Positions 14,913 to 15,033 of a stretch of 15,033 bases of DNA are shown here, piece by piece. The notes under the pieces were generated by a model that saw only the letters and a program-made list of their open reading frames with translations, was not told the origin of the DNA and searched no databases. Every line of letters begins with the position of its first letter. Positions within the stretch are counted from its first letter, which is position 1. This DNA comes from JANLTP01 sp031363055 (GTDB lineage Bacteria > Pseudomonadota > Gammaproteobacteria > Burkholderiales > Burkholderiaceae_E). The translations under genes and the position numbers were made by a program. Location: NCBI GenBank assembly GCA_031363055.1, contig JANLTP010000156.1, forward strand, positions 1-15,033, written 5' to 3'.

Positions 14913-15033
14913 ATGTTTGAATCCTGCAATCCCAACGACGCTCAAGCATTTGACGCAGCGAATACAGCCTCTTTCTCGTACGAACCGGAATTCGTTTCAG
15001 GCCCCTGCGATGCTGAATCGAGCGCCCTGTCGC
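14913..15033 (+). CDS. Unidentified protein, N-terminus only (runs off the window)
   Basis: Forty codons are open from the ATG at 14913 to the window edge, starting MFESCNPNDAQAFDAANTAS and continuing FSYEPEFVSGPCDAESSALS. AGGTG precedes the ATG by five bases, and a good promoter with a LexA-like box lies just upstream, so a real gene is likely. The segment is acidic, rich in Ala, Ser, Asp and Asn, has two cysteines, and shows no signal peptide or recognised domain. Too little is visible to name a family. SOS-controlled genes beside ku/ligD could be repair, mutagenesis or cell-division functions, but this is only inference from the promoter. Confidence 0.5.
   Translation, partial: MFESCNPNDAQAFDAANTASFSYEPEFVSGPCDAESSALS

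Overview
The window looks like a chromosomal segment of a Gram-negative proteobacterium, most likely beta or gamma. The protein families (CheB, Zwf, Pgm, a PaoABC-type aldehyde oxidoreductase, a porin-like scrap, a signal-peptide hydrolase) and moderately GC-rich coding DNA point that way. Nothing fixes the genus. No tRNA, rRNA, CRISPR array or intact transposase was seen.

Layout. Bases 1-225 are the C-terminus of a CheB-type chemotaxis methylesterase. A complete higBA toxin-antitoxin pair (253-851, minus) follows, with a palindromic operator inside a promoter that nearly abuts the toxin start. A TTG-started secreted alpha/beta hydrolase (1029-2291, plus) runs 85 bp into the convergent pgm gene. 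pgm and zwf (2207-5520, both minus) form a glucose-phosphate pair; the gap between them carries an 18-bp direct repeat with a 23-bp period. Bases 5521-5864 hold no intact gene, only a porin-like C-terminal scrap and a weak hairpin. The three-gene oxidoreductase operon paoA-paoB-paoC (9642 down to 5865, minus) is tightly coupled by ATGA overlaps and lacks the Tat signal of the E. coli enzyme.

Bases 9737-11260 are a decay zone: a C-terminally truncated pyridoxamine-oxidase-like protein, the first ~40 codons of a GNAT acetyltransferase, a glutathione S-transferase with an out-of-frame internal deletion, an unrecognised 44-codon reading frame, and the 5' end of ligD cut off by a single-base frameshift. 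Then come the main ligD ORF and ku (11259-14401, plus), the bacterial non-homologous end-joining operon. Convergent to ku is a hydrolase remnant with a nonsense codon and a lost catalytic histidine.

The last 230 bp hold a 23-bp-period tandem repeat, a good sigma-70-type promoter overlapped by a LexA-like (SOS) box, and the start of an unidentified gene running off the edge.

Functionally, zwf/pgm handle glucose-6-phosphate, the pao operon oxidises aldehydes, ku/ligD repair double-strand breaks, and higBA is a plasmid-type stability module. No clearly novel system was found. The most promising points are the SOS-type promoter and unknown gene at the right edge, the ligD frameshift beside an intact ku, the predicted cytoplasmic PaoABC, and the two 23-bp-period repeats.
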